NCBI GenBank assembly: GCA_022702705.1
Contig: CM040433.1
Location: forward strand, 23,933,797-23,997,796
DNA: 64,000 bases
Source of the DNA: Papilionanthe hookeriana x Papilionanthe teres
Lineage: Eukaryota; Streptophyta; Magnoliopsida; Asparagales; Orchidaceae
Direction: 5' to 3'
Positions 11,829-23,670 of this stretch are shown here, piece by piece. A program made the position numbers and the translations under genes. Position 1 is the stretch's first letter. Each line of letters starts with the position of its first letter. The notes below the pieces were generated by a model, which ran no database searches, was not told where the DNA came from, and saw only the letters and a list, made by a program, of their open reading frames with translations.

Positions 11829-12005
11829 TTAAATTAAATTAAATTAAATTAAGTCAAGTCAAAGTTTAAATTAAATTAAATTAACACCTTAACAATTAAA
11901 TTAAATTAAATTTAAAATATTGAAATTAAAATTAAATTAAAATTAAATTAATTAAATTAAATTAAATTAAATTAAATCGAATTAAATTAAATTAAATTAA
12001 ATTAA
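11829..12005. repeat. (AAATT)n imperfect pentanucleotide repeat
   Basis: Runs of TTAAA/AATTA pentamers, interrupted by short unrelated words near 11853-11868 and 11884-11895 and by a single TCGA interruption near 11977. Low-complexity DNA with no coding content. Confidence 0.9.
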
Positions 12006-14200
12006 CATCACCTAACAACAAACTTAAATGAAATCATTAAGAGTTACGCTCAAGAAACATATGATTTATTTTTTTAGTATAAGTAAATGCAAAAAACGTG
12101 ATAAGTTAATACGAAATATATGTAACTAAAGTGTAAAGATTTAAATTAAATCTAAAATAACCGAACCATTATTCAAACTTAATAATCATTAATTATTTTT
12201 TATAATTAAAATCAAATCAAATTAAATATTTATTACTTTGCCCTTAAAAGGCTTTTATTGTTATAACTATTTAAATAGACGCTCAGTGAAATGTCCTTCC
12301 TCACTGTAGGATAATCGAAGCATCTAGTTCATTGAAAAGCGAGAAACGAAAACTTAACTAAACCTTGTGGATGATTAATTCACCGATACAATAAAATTCA
12401 TTTGGACTCGAAAGTAATCTCGGAAGTATTGAAAGATGTTTAGAATTCGTTACAACGCTTCCTCGAAATATGGTGAGATATTTTAAAGAACAATTGAACT
12501 TAATTGTTCTTTGATGAAGAAAATCATCCTTAACGGAATTCGAGAACCTAGACGTCATAGGAAATAACTAGTTGTAGGATTAGGATGCAGTAAACAACGA
12601 AAACCCTTCCTTTAGTCTTTACTGAGTACTTTGACATAAACATTTCAAATTCCTTAACATGTCTAAAGTGTAGCTTGGAATGACGGGAAGGCTCTTAGAC
12701 AACTTTATATTTATTTAATTTACTTACATGCCTTGCGCTTTACTTTCTTGTATGTTAAACGAAATCATTTGCATGAAAACAAAACCTTTAGGATAATTCA
12801 CGAGCTGAAACCAAAAGTAAATTAAAAGTTACAACGAGATAAAATTCACCACCACGAGCGTTCGAAAATATAAAACAACTCGAAAATTTAATCACAAACA
12901 AAACAACAAAGGCGAAATTTTAACTAAATTAAAACGTTGTTGGATGATCGGGAATACCTCGGATATGATGTAACCTCGTGTGCCTAACGGGATTTCCGCG
13001 GTCTAAATGAAAGTGTGGAACTCATTCGGTGAGTTTAGTAATTTCATCTTGGACTAAGTGAGGTAAATCAAAAATAACGATGCGGAATGATGGGCAGAGT
13101 AGGATCTTAACGAAGTCATTGTTATAATCAACTTTAATATTTGTTTTAATAAAAAACATTAAAAACACTTGGATTTTAAGATTTTCTCTAAGCCGAACGC
13201 TTTTCTCGTCACGATTTCGCATAAAACTAAACCTCTGTAATGACAAAGGCTTGGAGCACGGTGGCGGCACGGCGCGTCTTAACTGACAAAACTGAATGCG
13301 TAAACCCAAAAACATTCCTTTGAATTAAATAGCAATATGGGAGGCTTGGTAAATTGCTAGTACGGCATCATCCTCAGCTTTTCGTTAGACGTTTGTATAA
13401 TCATGTTATGCAAATTATGCCTATCGGTCTTAGGACTACGAGGTAGTCGCTTGATACGACATAAACATACATCTTCGAAATTTATTTGTGTGATTATGTC
13501 ATCTGGCTTGTAAGTCTTTAATTAATTAAAATTGGCGAGGATTACTTGACATTAAATAATTTTCTTAAACTCGAAGCGAATAATAGGATAGTTTGAAATT
13601 GCCAAATTCTTCTTGGATCCTCGACTTCTCCACTTCTCTTCCTTTGGATTAACTGAAATAAAGCTACATTACATTTGGTAATTTCTTTTAGGGTAAAATT
13701 CGATCCTTTGAAACCTTAAACTTTTAAATTCTTGAGAGCGAAACAACGATGCGTTATCGAGAGTTTTATTTAAGTGATTCTCGTCGTTTATGATGTAATT
13801 AACTATAGGGCTTGCCCTTATAGGGAACTTTAAAAACCGGAGTAATATAAATCTTTCTTGAATTTCTTTATATTAAGTAGAACTGTCGGCTTATAAAATT
13901 GGTTCTCGAACCAAACGTATGTCGCAAATCTTCTAAGTTTATTTAATGAGCCCCATCATCGGGTAGTGTGTATTCTTCGGAATAGATATACGGTTTGTGG
14001 TGCGGTACTCGTTTATGTAAGCTTATTCGGGATGTGAATCAGTTTGATTTCATATCTTAAAATTTTCAAACTCAAAATTATTTTTAAAATCAAATACTAC
14101 TTTCTAAATTACATATATATTTAAATTAAATTTAAAATTTAAAATTCGCGCGACAGATACATGGCGACACCTTTTTTAAAGTACAACACGAACTAAAAAT
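12006..14200. other. Non-coding region without recognised genes
   Basis: About 2.2 kb with no convincing protein similarity. The 97-residue minus-strand frame at 13022-13315 has no familiar motif. Around 13745-13840 a plus-strand reading faintly resembles the C-terminal end of an Athila integrase (a FYLSDSRRL-like block followed by a GNFKNRS-like block), which would fit the Athila 3' end that follows. The match is too weak to call a domain. Confidence 0.3.
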
Positions 14201-15085
14201 ATCTGAACATATGCAAAAACTTAAGTTTGGGGGAAGGGAAAATACATGCAAATTTAAATTTATTTGTCCTTAATGGTAATATTTTTCTAAAAAATATTAA
14301 CATAACATAAGGAATGAAGAATCTATTTAAGATCATTTAAATTTTTGAAATTATAAATAATTTAGTAGACTTAACCACGATTTTAATAACTTTGATTGAT
14401 TTTAAGAATAGAATTATTCAACTTAAAGAAAAGTAAGATTAAAAAAAAATTTTAAATTCATAATAGAAATAATTGAATTTTAGAAGTATTAAAAATCGAA
14501 AATTATAACTTGAAAAAGAAAAGATTGAAATTCTTTTTGAAATCTATTCATGTTATAGTAATTAGTGAAAATATATAGAAAGCTTGAAAATATAAGTTAA
14601 GGATAGCGAAGTTCAAAACCATTAACATTTATCCGGATATAGTAATCACATACGTAAAAAAAAAAAAAAAAAAAAAAGAGGAGAAGCCGAGGATTTACTT
14701 TAATCAAAAATTGGCTTCGCTTGAATTAGCTTATAAGAAAAAAGCTGATTATATTTTACTTAATTTTTATGCATGTATCTTTATTGAAAAGATTTTCATG
14801 AAGATCTTTTTCTTGTAAATAATTTATGTGATCTTAATATAGTAAACTCGATTATTTTCGAAGTGAATGAAAAATTTTGAAATCTTATGATTTGGTAGTT
14901 AAATATTCTTTAAATTCTTAAAATTAAACTTAGTTAGTTAAATTTGGTTAATGATTTACTAAAGCATTTATAAAATCAAAAATAATAAGAAATCTTAAAT
15001 ATTTACCTTTTATTCCAATTGTTATACATTTTATATAGTAAAAAAAGAAGTTGCGGGATTAAACAAAGTTTAAGTTTGGGGATTT
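14201..15085 (+). other. 3' non-coding end of a plus-strand Athila element
   Basis: AT-rich sequence bounded by two polypurine-type words: AAGTTTGGGGGAAGGG near 14223-14238, and AAGTTTGGGGA near 15071-15081. The second lies directly before a sequence beginning TGATCCATGA that matches other Athila LTR starts in this window. A 22-base A run lies at 14656-14677. No ORF of note lies between. Upstream coding parts of this element are not recognisable. Confidence 0.6.
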
Positions 15086-16770
15086 TGATCCATGAAAAAA
15101 ATACCCATTTTTATGCCTTGATTTTTATCGAATTTTTAAGGATGTTATGCTTTAATGAAAGGTATTTTTGTGTTTTGGTTATGAGTGATGCAAAAATGTC
15201 AAGAGGGAAAAAAAGATGAAAAAGAGACGAAAAGGAAGCAAAAAATGGAGCCAAAATGCAAAATTGTCGAAATAATTGGCACGGCGCCTGAGTTCGATCA
15301 CGAGGCGCTGGCGCCGGTTCGATCTGAGAATTCTATAAGATTTTTGTGACTTTGGGCAGGTTATTTTGACGGTGTTAGCGGTTATTGGACCATCTGAAGA
15401 TTGGCGGTTATTTGCGGATTATAGGACATGTGATACATTGTATTTGGACGCTTGGAAACGGTTAGGATCGCGAAGAGGTGCGATCGAAGTGAAGAGGTGC
15501 GAAGAGCGGGACGCGGTCCAGGATTGCCTGGCTTTCTCGGTTGGCGCACAGCGCTAGACACACCTTCTAGAAGATTCATTGAACATGGACACATTTGAAG
15601 AGGTACCTCGAGCAACTCTTGAAGCATGTAAATAGGAGGCTACTCCTTTAGAGAAAAACGCTCGAGCCCACGATTAAACCAAAAACCTGCTTGGAAACCT
15701 AGCCACATAGTTCCATTTAGAGAGAAATTAGAGAAATATTTTAAGGGCCATATTTATAGTTTCTTTTATTATTTAGTGAGTTTATTTTAGAGTTTGTATT
15801 AAGAGTATTTGAAGAGTTGGAGCTTTTAAAGTCTGTTACTTTGGAGTCGAAGGATTCGAGAGGTTCGGTTGGAGAAACACTTGAGATAAGTATTTGTATT
15901 TTTTATTGAAGAGTTTTATTTATATGTTTTGTTGTTTAAATTAAATGATTACCGAGTAGTTATTTTACTTTATTCTTTCAATTATGAAAAGATAAATAAG
16001 ATAATATAAAATTCGTTAGAGAATTAAAAACTATATATATATTTTAAATATTGTGATGATAATAATACCGGATCTTAATTTACTATTTAAATTGGTCATT
16101 TAAATTGTTAAAATCTATTGAAAAGTTTTGAGACCTAGAAGGAGATGAATTCTTAAACTAGTAGGTATCACATGAATCCTTGGGTAGTCGAAGGCCTTTC
16201 TGGTTATTCGAGGTGAAGTGCGAATCAATAGGAATATATTATTTAGTGGTGTAGAATTGATAAGCTTTTAAGTGACGGGCTAATTCTTGTACTTTGGTTT
16301 ATAGAGAAGGAAATGGTCGGCTAGTAGGGCGGAGCCACGACCACCTTTGGACATCGTAGTGTGAGCCTAGATTAACCGTTACTTAGCAATACATTCGAAC
16401 TGATCACATGGGTGTGATGTTCTTTATCTTATCCGAAGGTAAAGAATAGGAATATACATTTGTACAATGCCATAAATTTATATTCTCCGCGAATATTACA
16501 TTATCTAAAAAAAGTCTTGGATTAAACTGAAAGGAAAAGTTGTTTGCTTATTTTTATTGCATCGATCATTACTTTATTCTTGCTTTATTTACCGCATCTA
16601 GCAAATTAAATATCATCTTTTTAACTTTAAAAAGAAATACATAAAAATAAAATCAAAATATTTAAAAAAAATCTATAATCCTCATGTGGGATCGATGCGG
16701 AGTCTTTATTTAAAGCCGTATATTACTTGAAGCGTCTATGCTTGCGCTAATTGCCTAGTGTGTAAAATAT
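15086..16770 (+). mobile_element. Athila-type LTR, plus orientation
   Basis: Begins TGATCCATGA after the polypurine tract. It contains the GGCACGGCGCC-type block near 15280 seen in other Athila LTRs and the sequence GGAAGCAAAAAATGGAGC near 15233-15250, which has a near-identical counterpart in the minus-strand LTR at about 22210-22240. Its right end carries a typical U5 tail, GTGGGATCGATGCGGAG followed by TACTTGAAGCG...CTTGCGC at 16685-16747. This is the 3' LTR of the element to its left. It abuts, without spacer, the truncated minus-strand Athila that follows. The short open frames inside it are not genes. Confidence 0.75.
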
Positions 16771-16799
16771 TTTCCATAAAATTATATTTATATACCTTG

Positions 16800-17070
16800 T
16801 AGCTAATATTTAGTCAAGTATTGACTATAACATATTTTTGATAGCATAAATTATTGCATTGTTTGGCGATTGCAATCCGAGTTTTTGGTGCATTGTTGCG
16901 GATCGAGGTCGGTAGTATAACTAATTTGAGCATCATTAAGAGTTTTCTTAGCATAGTAAATAACCTTAAACATTTTATCATACATTTGTCATAAATCGAT
17001 TCTAATCGCGCATAATCCTTGGCATCACACAAAAGTTCGAATGGTTTCTCCACGATCGGTTGAAAATTTA
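16800..17070 (-). pseudogene. Athila RNase H domain (truncated)
   Basis: Minus-strand remnant of the RNase H of an Athila-lineage element. The segment MEKPFELLCDAKDYA matches the start of the gypsy RNase H core (FELxCDASDYA), keeping the catalytic Asp of CDA. Further on, a block reading like the FYYASRTL/LNDAQ region is degraded to CLRLFTMLRKLLMMLKL by frameshift. The domain stops near 16800, where the plus-strand Athila LTR ends. Integrase is absent. Confidence 0.82.
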
Positions 17071-17399
17071 TAAAGGCATTGATTAATTTTCTTTTAACAA
17101 TTCAAAAGCATTTAAACATTCTTCGTTAAAATCAATTTTCTTATCTTTTCTAAACTAACATAGGAGTTTAGTATTTTTTAAAAATCTTTAATATAACGTA
17201 CGGCAAAACCCGGCATGTCCTAAGAGGCTTCTTACTCCTCTCGCTGTATAATTGGAGGTGGTAATTTTTTCAATAATTTGAATCTTTGCGAGTCTACTTC
17301 CATATCATGTTCGAATGTTTTATGCTGAGAGTACAATTCCTCCTGCAATATTAGAATTGACGTTTTCGATTTAAATAGAATTGTTCTTTTAATAGCTTC

Positions 17400-17920
17400 A
17401 AAAACTTTTTTCTAAATTATTTAAACATATGTCGAGTAATTCATACGAGAAAAATCATCCATAAATACTTCTATTGCATTGCTCGATCATAATATAAAAA
17501 TATAAATCATACATCTTTGAAATGATGCGGGTGCATTACATAATCTAAAGGAGCATTCTTCAAAAAGCAAAAATTCCATATGGGCTAGTAAAGGTAGTCT
17601 TTTTCTTGATCCTCGGGAACGATAGGTATTTGGTGATAACCGGTATATCCTCAAAAAGCAATAGTACTTGTGCCGAAGCTGATGCATACGACATTTAATC
17701 TAGAAAAGGTAGATGAAAGTCATCTTTCACAGTGGCGGCATTTAACATAATCGATACAAATTTGTCGTCCGGTGACTTGTAGTGTTTGTATAATTTCATT
17801 TCGTTCATTCGCCCAGTTGTCCTTTCTTGAGGACATAATGTATTGGACTTACCACAGCAGCATGCCGAAATAAGATAAATAGTTCCAACATCGAGTCATT
17901 TTAAAATTTCATTCTTCACT
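17400..17920 (-). pseudogene. Athila reverse transcriptase (decayed)
   Basis: Reverse transcriptase of the minus-strand Athila element, well enough preserved to identify. In translation order: LNPMMKEVVKNEILK (17900s), KKGQLGE, a VTGRQICIDYVK block, HKYYCFL followed by a YRLSPNTYRS frame variant of GYSGYNQI, then FRLCNAPASFQRCM (usually FGLCNAPATFQRCM) and EVFMDDFS. The catalytic FMDD is encoded at 17454-17465 with both aspartates kept. There are at least three frame changes, so the protein cannot be made. The FGLCNAP and FMDDFS forms point to Athila rather than Tat. Confidence 0.9.
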
Positions 17921-18559
17921 ACTTCTTTCATCATTGGATTTAGTCTCATAAATTAACCTGAGAGTTTATGTTTCTTAGATTTAACAAAATTCTATGCACA
18001 CGGATCGAATAATAGGATTCTTTTAATATCGGCTAATGTCTAAAGTAAAAGTCTTTTGTATCTTATTAATGTATCCGATAGTTTTTGCTCTTGATATTCA
18101 TTCGAATGCGAAGATAAAATGAGCGATATGGTAAGCGATTCTCCTAAAAACTTATATTAAGTGATTTGTATGAATTTTCATTTAAGTTCACGAGATTTTT
18201 AAAATATATGGAATTAAACTTTTATTACTTTCTAGAGTATCAACATTTCAAATCTTTCTAAACATAATCTAAGTCTTCATTCTTTATATTATCAAAATCA
18301 TCTTATTTCACTTTCATCCTCGCTTCGAAATCTTCATATTTTTATTTTCTCTTCGAAACATTTTCTTTAAAATGATAATCTTTCAAATAATTACATATTT
18401 GGTAAGCATTCTTAAATCTTTTTCTATTGAGGGATATTTTAAGGATTTCAAAATATTAAATCTCACCTCTTCATCTTTAACTCTCGTAGTTAACTCTCAT
18501 TTTGAACGCTGATGTACTTCTTGAAATGGCAATGGAATGGTCTTCACAAATAATTGGAA

Positions 18560-19010
18560 TTTTAACATGTTTCTACATGTCTAAAAACGATAAAATGCAG
18601 AAAAGATAGATTTATAAACCTAACTAATACATCTTCTATACTTCTTTGTGATACGTAATAGAACGATCGACTAGCGAAAGAGTTACGGAAGTAGGAAAAC
18701 TTCTTTTATTCCTAATCTTTTGAAAGTTGATAAAGGCATTAGATTAATACTAACTTCTTAATCACATAAGACTTTCAAAAATTTCTCACTTATGGCATAA
18801 GGAATAGTGAAACTTCACACGAGTCTTTAAGATTTTTCGAGAAGCTTTTCGAATAATTACTGTATACTCTCCGCTAAGTGCAACAGTAAATTGATATATG
18901 AACTTCCTTTTATTTTTAAGAATATCATTCATAGACTTCGCATAATCGGACATACGTGCAAGGCTTCAACAAAAGGGGAATATTTATTAGTTTCTTGAAG
19001 TTTCCCCCGA
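18560..19010 (-). pseudogene. Athila protease region (decayed)
   Basis: Minus-strand remnant of the aspartic protease and the segment before it. Readable blocks in order are SPFVEALHVCP, FTIPYAISEKFLKVLCD and SINLMPLSTFKRLGIKEV. In intact Athila elements the middle reads ALCDLGASINLMPLS, where DLGAS is the active site. Here the Leu-Gly-Ala part is replaced by a stop and Glu-Val, so the active site is lost. It lies between gag and RT as expected for a gag-PR-RT order. Confidence 0.82.
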
Positions 19011-19199
19011 AATTTGGAAAGTTAATTATCTTTATTTTGTTTTTGCTTGTTGGGAAAACGGATGTGGTGGTTTTTCTACATTAATTTTCATTAGTTCGAC
19101 GGATAGTCTGAAATCTGGATAAATTTTATCGACCTCTTTTGAATTCACCTTCCCTTTCTTAGTTTCAATTTCTTTTTGCACTATTATTTCTATTGTTCA

Positions 19200-20570
19200 C
19201 ACTTCTCGGTGTATAGCTTTAATTTATTCTTTACTTTGATCTTTTGGGTTGATCTCGACATTACGGGGAAAGAGTTCCGGAATGTCTATTATTTGCTTGT
19301 GAAAATATGTCATAATTGATTTCAGTGTTTTAATTACAACTCCACGGGTTTGTAATTGATTACCTTGAGTTTGTAGTTGATTACCCATATTTATGATTAA
19401 TTCTTCCATCGACAATTTCTTCTCCTTAAATTATGGTTACTATTAAAACACGGAGGACAAGAAGGTCGATAGTGTGTATTTCCACTGGTTGTAAAAATTT
19501 CCTACTAGATTCACTACATTATTTCCCCATTGCGGGTTGACGAGTAGCATTGTTATTAGTACTCCATTTTAAGTTCGGATGGTTTCTCCAACGCCGGGAT
19601 TATAATAGTTCGAGCAAGGATTGTTAGGTTTATTATATATAGCATCAAGGTTTCATAGGATGTTTGAGATATTATCGATACATCCTAATGAATTTCATTT
19701 AACACGGGGTGTTTGAGAAAAGTTCATTATGTTTAATTTATTTTCTTTGATAAGGCGGCTTGTTGAGGCTATCATAGTTACGAGCATCAGAATCATGAAT
19801 ATTAGCTACTCTCTTAGGATTTACCGAGTTCATGAGGCCATTAAAAATTTTTATTAGCCATCTCTTATATTAAAAGTATGCTTCCTCGAAAAGTTTTAGA
19901 CATTAATGATCCACCGTAGAAACATCTATAATTGATCTAAGAGATCTACTAATTCATTATAAAATGTTGAATTATTAACCAATCTAGCAAAGCATGATGT
20001 GGACATTTCAGAAGAAGATCTTTAAATCTTTCTCGAAGCATATATTGATTCCCCTTGGTAGCCAACCCGAGATGTAATATCATTTCTAAGTTTATCAATT
20101 TTTTATGGAGGAAAATCTTTTAATAGAAATTTTTGTAAAATTTCTCATAAAGTTACGATAGATCTAGGTGCTAACGAATTCAATCACTCATAGCTTTATC
20201 CCTTTGTAGAAAAAGAAAAAATCCCAAGTGCGACAGCATCATTTGACCTCAGTCATATTTAAATGTAGCATATAATTCCGGGAAACTTGTAAGATTTAAA
20301 TTAAGATCTTCATTAGGTGTTCCTCCAAATTGATTATTTTGTACCATTTGGATAATAGCAGAGTTTAAGCTAAAATGAATTGCCGAAACATGGGATTTTG
20401 AATATTTAAGTGAATTTCATCCTTTGTTAGTTGCTTTCTAATCTTAAAGGTCTTGGTATATGTTCACTTTCATTTCTTTGATCATTTAAATTGTTTGCAT
20501 TTTGTAGAATTTTTACATTTTTGTTGTTTTAGAAGTTTTTTAATAGTATCTTTCTGATGCAGATATTGAG
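19200..20570 (-). pseudogene. Athila gag (decayed)
   Basis: Minus-strand gag, the capsid protein of the retrotransposon. In translation order: AIIQMVQNNQFGGTPNED (near 20340), LTSFLEICYI, a WLNSLAPRSI block, then YMLRERFKDLLLKCPHHALL (near 20020), LMSKTF, EEAYF, EMANKNF, a PNNPCSNYYNPG block near 19600, and a C-terminal coiled stretch with repeated NQLQTQG/NQLQTRG near 19340-19380. Each matches Athila gag in order and spacing. Many stops and frameshifts break it. The NQLQT repeat is a local duplication of about 21 bp. Confidence 0.88.
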
Positions 20571-20703
20571 CCTTAAACCTCTGGATCGATGCTACATATA
20601 AAATCACACTAAACACTTAAAAGTAAGCAAGCACACACAAGTTACAATTATAGAAACGAGTTTTGAGCTCTTATAGATTTTACATTTAATGTTTTATACA
20701 CAT

Positions 20704-20727
20704 GTCTCTGGCAATAATTGCCAAAAC
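20704..20727 (-). promoter_or_regulatory. Athila primer binding site remnant
   Basis: Read on the minus strand, GTTTTGGCAATTATTGCCAG followed by AGAC resembles the Athila-type site GTTTTTGGCGCCGTTGCCGG. A tRNA pairs here to start minus-strand DNA synthesis. It sits between the U5 end on its right and the gag on its left, as expected. Confidence 0.7.
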
Positions 20728-22345
20728 TTGATGCTAGCTGCTAAAAGCGTTAATTATCAAAGATATATTCGAGTTCGGTTATAGTAAGATCGATTTAATA
20801 ATTAAGCGGCCAATCGTATACGCAAGTATATGTATCGTCCAGTAATACGAAATTTTAATGATCGTGGTTATCGATCTAAAAGGGAAGGTTGAAGCGCGAA
20901 ATATAGTATAGGAATGAAATCGATACTCGATTCCTTGTCTGAGGTCAGGATATTAAATTTGCTAGGGTAACGATAATAAAAGGCTATGTTAATTAAAGTT
21001 ACTTTCTAAATTTCTTTAAACGAATTAATTAACACGAAAAAATTTTTGTAAAGAAAAGTTCGGAAATATGTAAAAGGCATCTTTCCCCTTACAATGATAC
21101 TATGATGAGTTAGCTATGATAATGATTGATAATTTTCTATTGTTCCATATAGGAGCATTCATATTCTTTACCCTCTTTAGAGTGCCCCTTCTCGAGTTAT
21201 GTAATGAACATTGACAAATCATAGGCTTAGTCCCTAAATCCATAGGCGCCGTCCTTCACACGAAGGCCAACCTTAACTGGTTGCCCGAGCTACAGGACCA
21301 CATTTGGGATTTCGACTGTCACCTTAAAATATCCGATTCGACGCTTCATCGAGCCACATTTCACTATTTATTTGCACTTAACCCCACCGCGTAAACTACG
21401 TAACTCATTAGTGGACATTGAATGAATTCTCGGTATTTGTTGTAGAACACTTAGTCCTCTCGGATTGAATGTTTCACAACAAGTTTTAATAATTCAATTA
21501 TTTTTGATAATCTGAAATGAAGTATGAAGTGAACAATCATCACGATTTCTTAACATTTAAATGACATATCAAATATGCATCACCACTTCATCACATCTAA
21601 TTGTGAGGAGAAAGACAAATTAAATTACATAGAATTCATGAGGAAGATATAATAAAACATGGATTTTATATATGCATCAAAAACAAAAATAAACTAAACT
21701 ACTAAAAGTAAATAAAACTTATCTGATGCTTCTAGAAGCAAATCTCTTAAAGTTCCTTTGAATCTTTTTCTCTCTTCACCATGACACGCTTAATTACCTT
21801 TAGAATAGTAAGGAAGAAACGAGCATCTTACTTTCCTCATTCTCTTACATTCTTTAAGAAGAATCCTCACAAAAAAAAAACACACACACTTTACTCACTT
21901 TACACTCACTCTCACAAACCTATGAAACTTTCTCACACTCCCAGACTCCTCTTCCTCTCTTCTCTCTTTTCCTTGGCGTCGAATCTATTTGAAATAGTTT
22001 AGAAATGAATTCCCCAAAATTTTCTTCAGCAACATTTGAAAATCATCCAAATACATTGAATTTAGTCTCCTTGACTTTGGGCGTCGTATTGTGGATAGAG
22101 CGATGTCGGTCTTCAGTTCTTAAAATAATTCTTAACTCTGCGAAATTGAAGCTCGACGGCTCTGGATAGGGCACCGTCGGCGCCGGCATGTTGATTTTTC
22201 TCTTTTGTCTCTTTTTGCTCCAAATTTGTTCCTTTTTTGCTTCCTTTTTCTCGAACACCTAAATTCATCATACATAACGACAAAGCATGAAAAATATCTT
22301 CCTTTAAAGTGCAATATCACCAAAAATGAGTATAATTTATATAAA
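20728..22345 (-). mobile_element. 5' LTR of the minus-strand Athila element
   Basis: Minus-strand LTR directly upstream of the primer site. Its U5 end has TTACTGGACGATACATATAC and CTTGCGTATACG. Near its far end, at about 22150-22300, the minus strand reads GGAAGCAAAAAAGGAAC and a GCCGGCGCCGACGGTGCCC block, matching the plus-strand Athila LTR at 15086. Length about 1.6 kb. The outer border is approximate. Directly beyond it the sequence becomes Tat pol, so the element inserted into a Tat copy. The short frames at 21781-22002 and 22043-22323 are LTR sequence, not genes. Confidence 0.75.
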
Positions 22346-22740
22346 AACTAATATATTTTTGGTGCATCGAACGCCCGGTCACGAAGTACCCTTGCGGTTG
22401 TGTGTAGCGAGCAAAGTCTTTCCTCACAGTGGGCGCTTACATTCTCGGAATGTATCAGGGCATATCTTAGACTTTGTCCTTTTAATGCTCCATAGGTGTA
22501 AAGTAAGCGACCTCCTAAACGGCTTTTCATCGATTAGCAGAGTCTACGAGGAGACCCCTTTAATTTTACGTCATAGGATCTTTGATACTTTCCACATTTA
22601 GTCTCTAGGTAGTGGATGTATGGATTCATCCAACTCTTGGTCTAGCATCGATCCCCTACTCCATATCCTGCGGTTCATTGACCATTGACCGGTTATTATT
22701 ACGAGCATTCCTCCCATATAGACATGCTTGGAGAATATTT
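22346..22740 (-). pseudogene. Tat copy 2: start of integrase, interrupted
   Basis: Minus-strand continuation of the Tat pol after its second RNase H. WMNPYIHYLET at about 22605-22640 matches the usual DWRxPYIxYL linker before integrase. Further on QGYFVT near 22390 resembles the RQGYFWPT block of the zinc-binding N-terminus. The similarity stops at the Athila LTR, so integrase is cut there. The catalytic core is not found elsewhere in the window on this strand. Moderate confidence because the frames change often. Confidence 0.5.
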
Positions 22741-23130
22741 TAGTTTACTTTGTCCCCTCGGGCGCGTGCACGATGTGAAGCCCTTGAATCATACGATTTC
22801 CTTTTACCTTGGCAGAGGTATACGTTTATCAACTCATCTCTAGCTTCAAATTCTCCATTAACCGATTCATGACTAGCAAGGAGTCGAAATTACTAGGATG
22901 TCCCGGGCACGTATCTCATAGGCCGAGCAAAGCCAGAGCGATTAGTGCTTCTTACTACTAATTTGATTGTTTGTGACAATGAACTCCTTTGAGATTTTCT
23001 AGTAGAGATCTTTTGAGGCGGGCTTCATAGCACCAGCCACGAATCCAATTATTGCCAATTTAGGAGCTCCATCAACATATAGGATCACCTTCAATGATCA
23101 TTCCTCCATTTGGCTTCTTTGTCGTGGAAA
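22741..23130 (-). pseudogene. Tat copy 2: archaeal-type second RNase H
   Basis: Minus-strand aRNH. In translation order: LKVILYVDGAPKLAIIGFVA (intact form WxLYVDGASN...), a TNNQISSKKH block in place of TNNEAEYEAL, and SVNGEFEARDELINVYLCQ (intact form QVNGEFEARDERMxxYL). The second RNase H places this copy in the Tat lineage as well. The NEAEYE glutamate region is lost, and stops are present. Confidence 0.8.
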
Positions 23131-23670
23131 AATTGACCAAAAATCCCCAAATTGCTTAGGATTTGACTTTCATCAGGAACATAGGTGATGTTGAATTTAC
23201 AAAGGACCACCTACTTTATAGATTTCAACAGATGGCCGTGATGACCCAAATCGGATGCATGCGGAAGTATGATCGAAAGCTTGTGAATGAAAATACCAAA
23301 GAGAGGTTAGTGTTTCCTTAATCTAGTTCTTGGTTTTCGGCTTGTGGTAAGCACTCGTCTTGTAGTAGATTGGGTACTACTTTCGTGCCTTCTCTAGGAC
23401 TAGGATAAAGCTTACAACCTCTCTTCCAACTGCGAGTTACGGTGGTAAGCTCTTCCCTGCGGCTTTTGGCTTTGAAGTAGTGGAGGGGGATACTAGGGAT
23501 CTTGTCGAGTTTCTAAACGCAACCTCGCGTGTTCCGGTCCTCGATTTGAAGCATTGATTTTCATAGTGTCTTAAAGAACATTGTGCACTTGAAGCACGAC
23601 TTTGGGATGAAGCGACTAAGCCCGGCTATTTGTGAGTTAATTTCTAAATTTCCTTAATATTTTGTTGGTG
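23131..23670 (-). pseudogene. Tat copy 2: connection and first RNase H (heavily decayed)
   Basis: Minus-strand sequence between RT and the second RNase H. LSRFIPKS near 23610-23640 corresponds to the tether block (LSRFISK), and HPIWVITA near 23230-23255 to the HPIxVxT block of RNase H. The middle is scrambled by indels and only the position supports the call. A QAENQEL block also lies in this interval. Confidence 0.6.

Noticed and set aside
14656..14677. 22-base A run as a LINE or retrogene poly-A tail
   Set aside because: No coding sequence or target duplication precedes it; it lies inside the 3' non-coding part of the Athila element.
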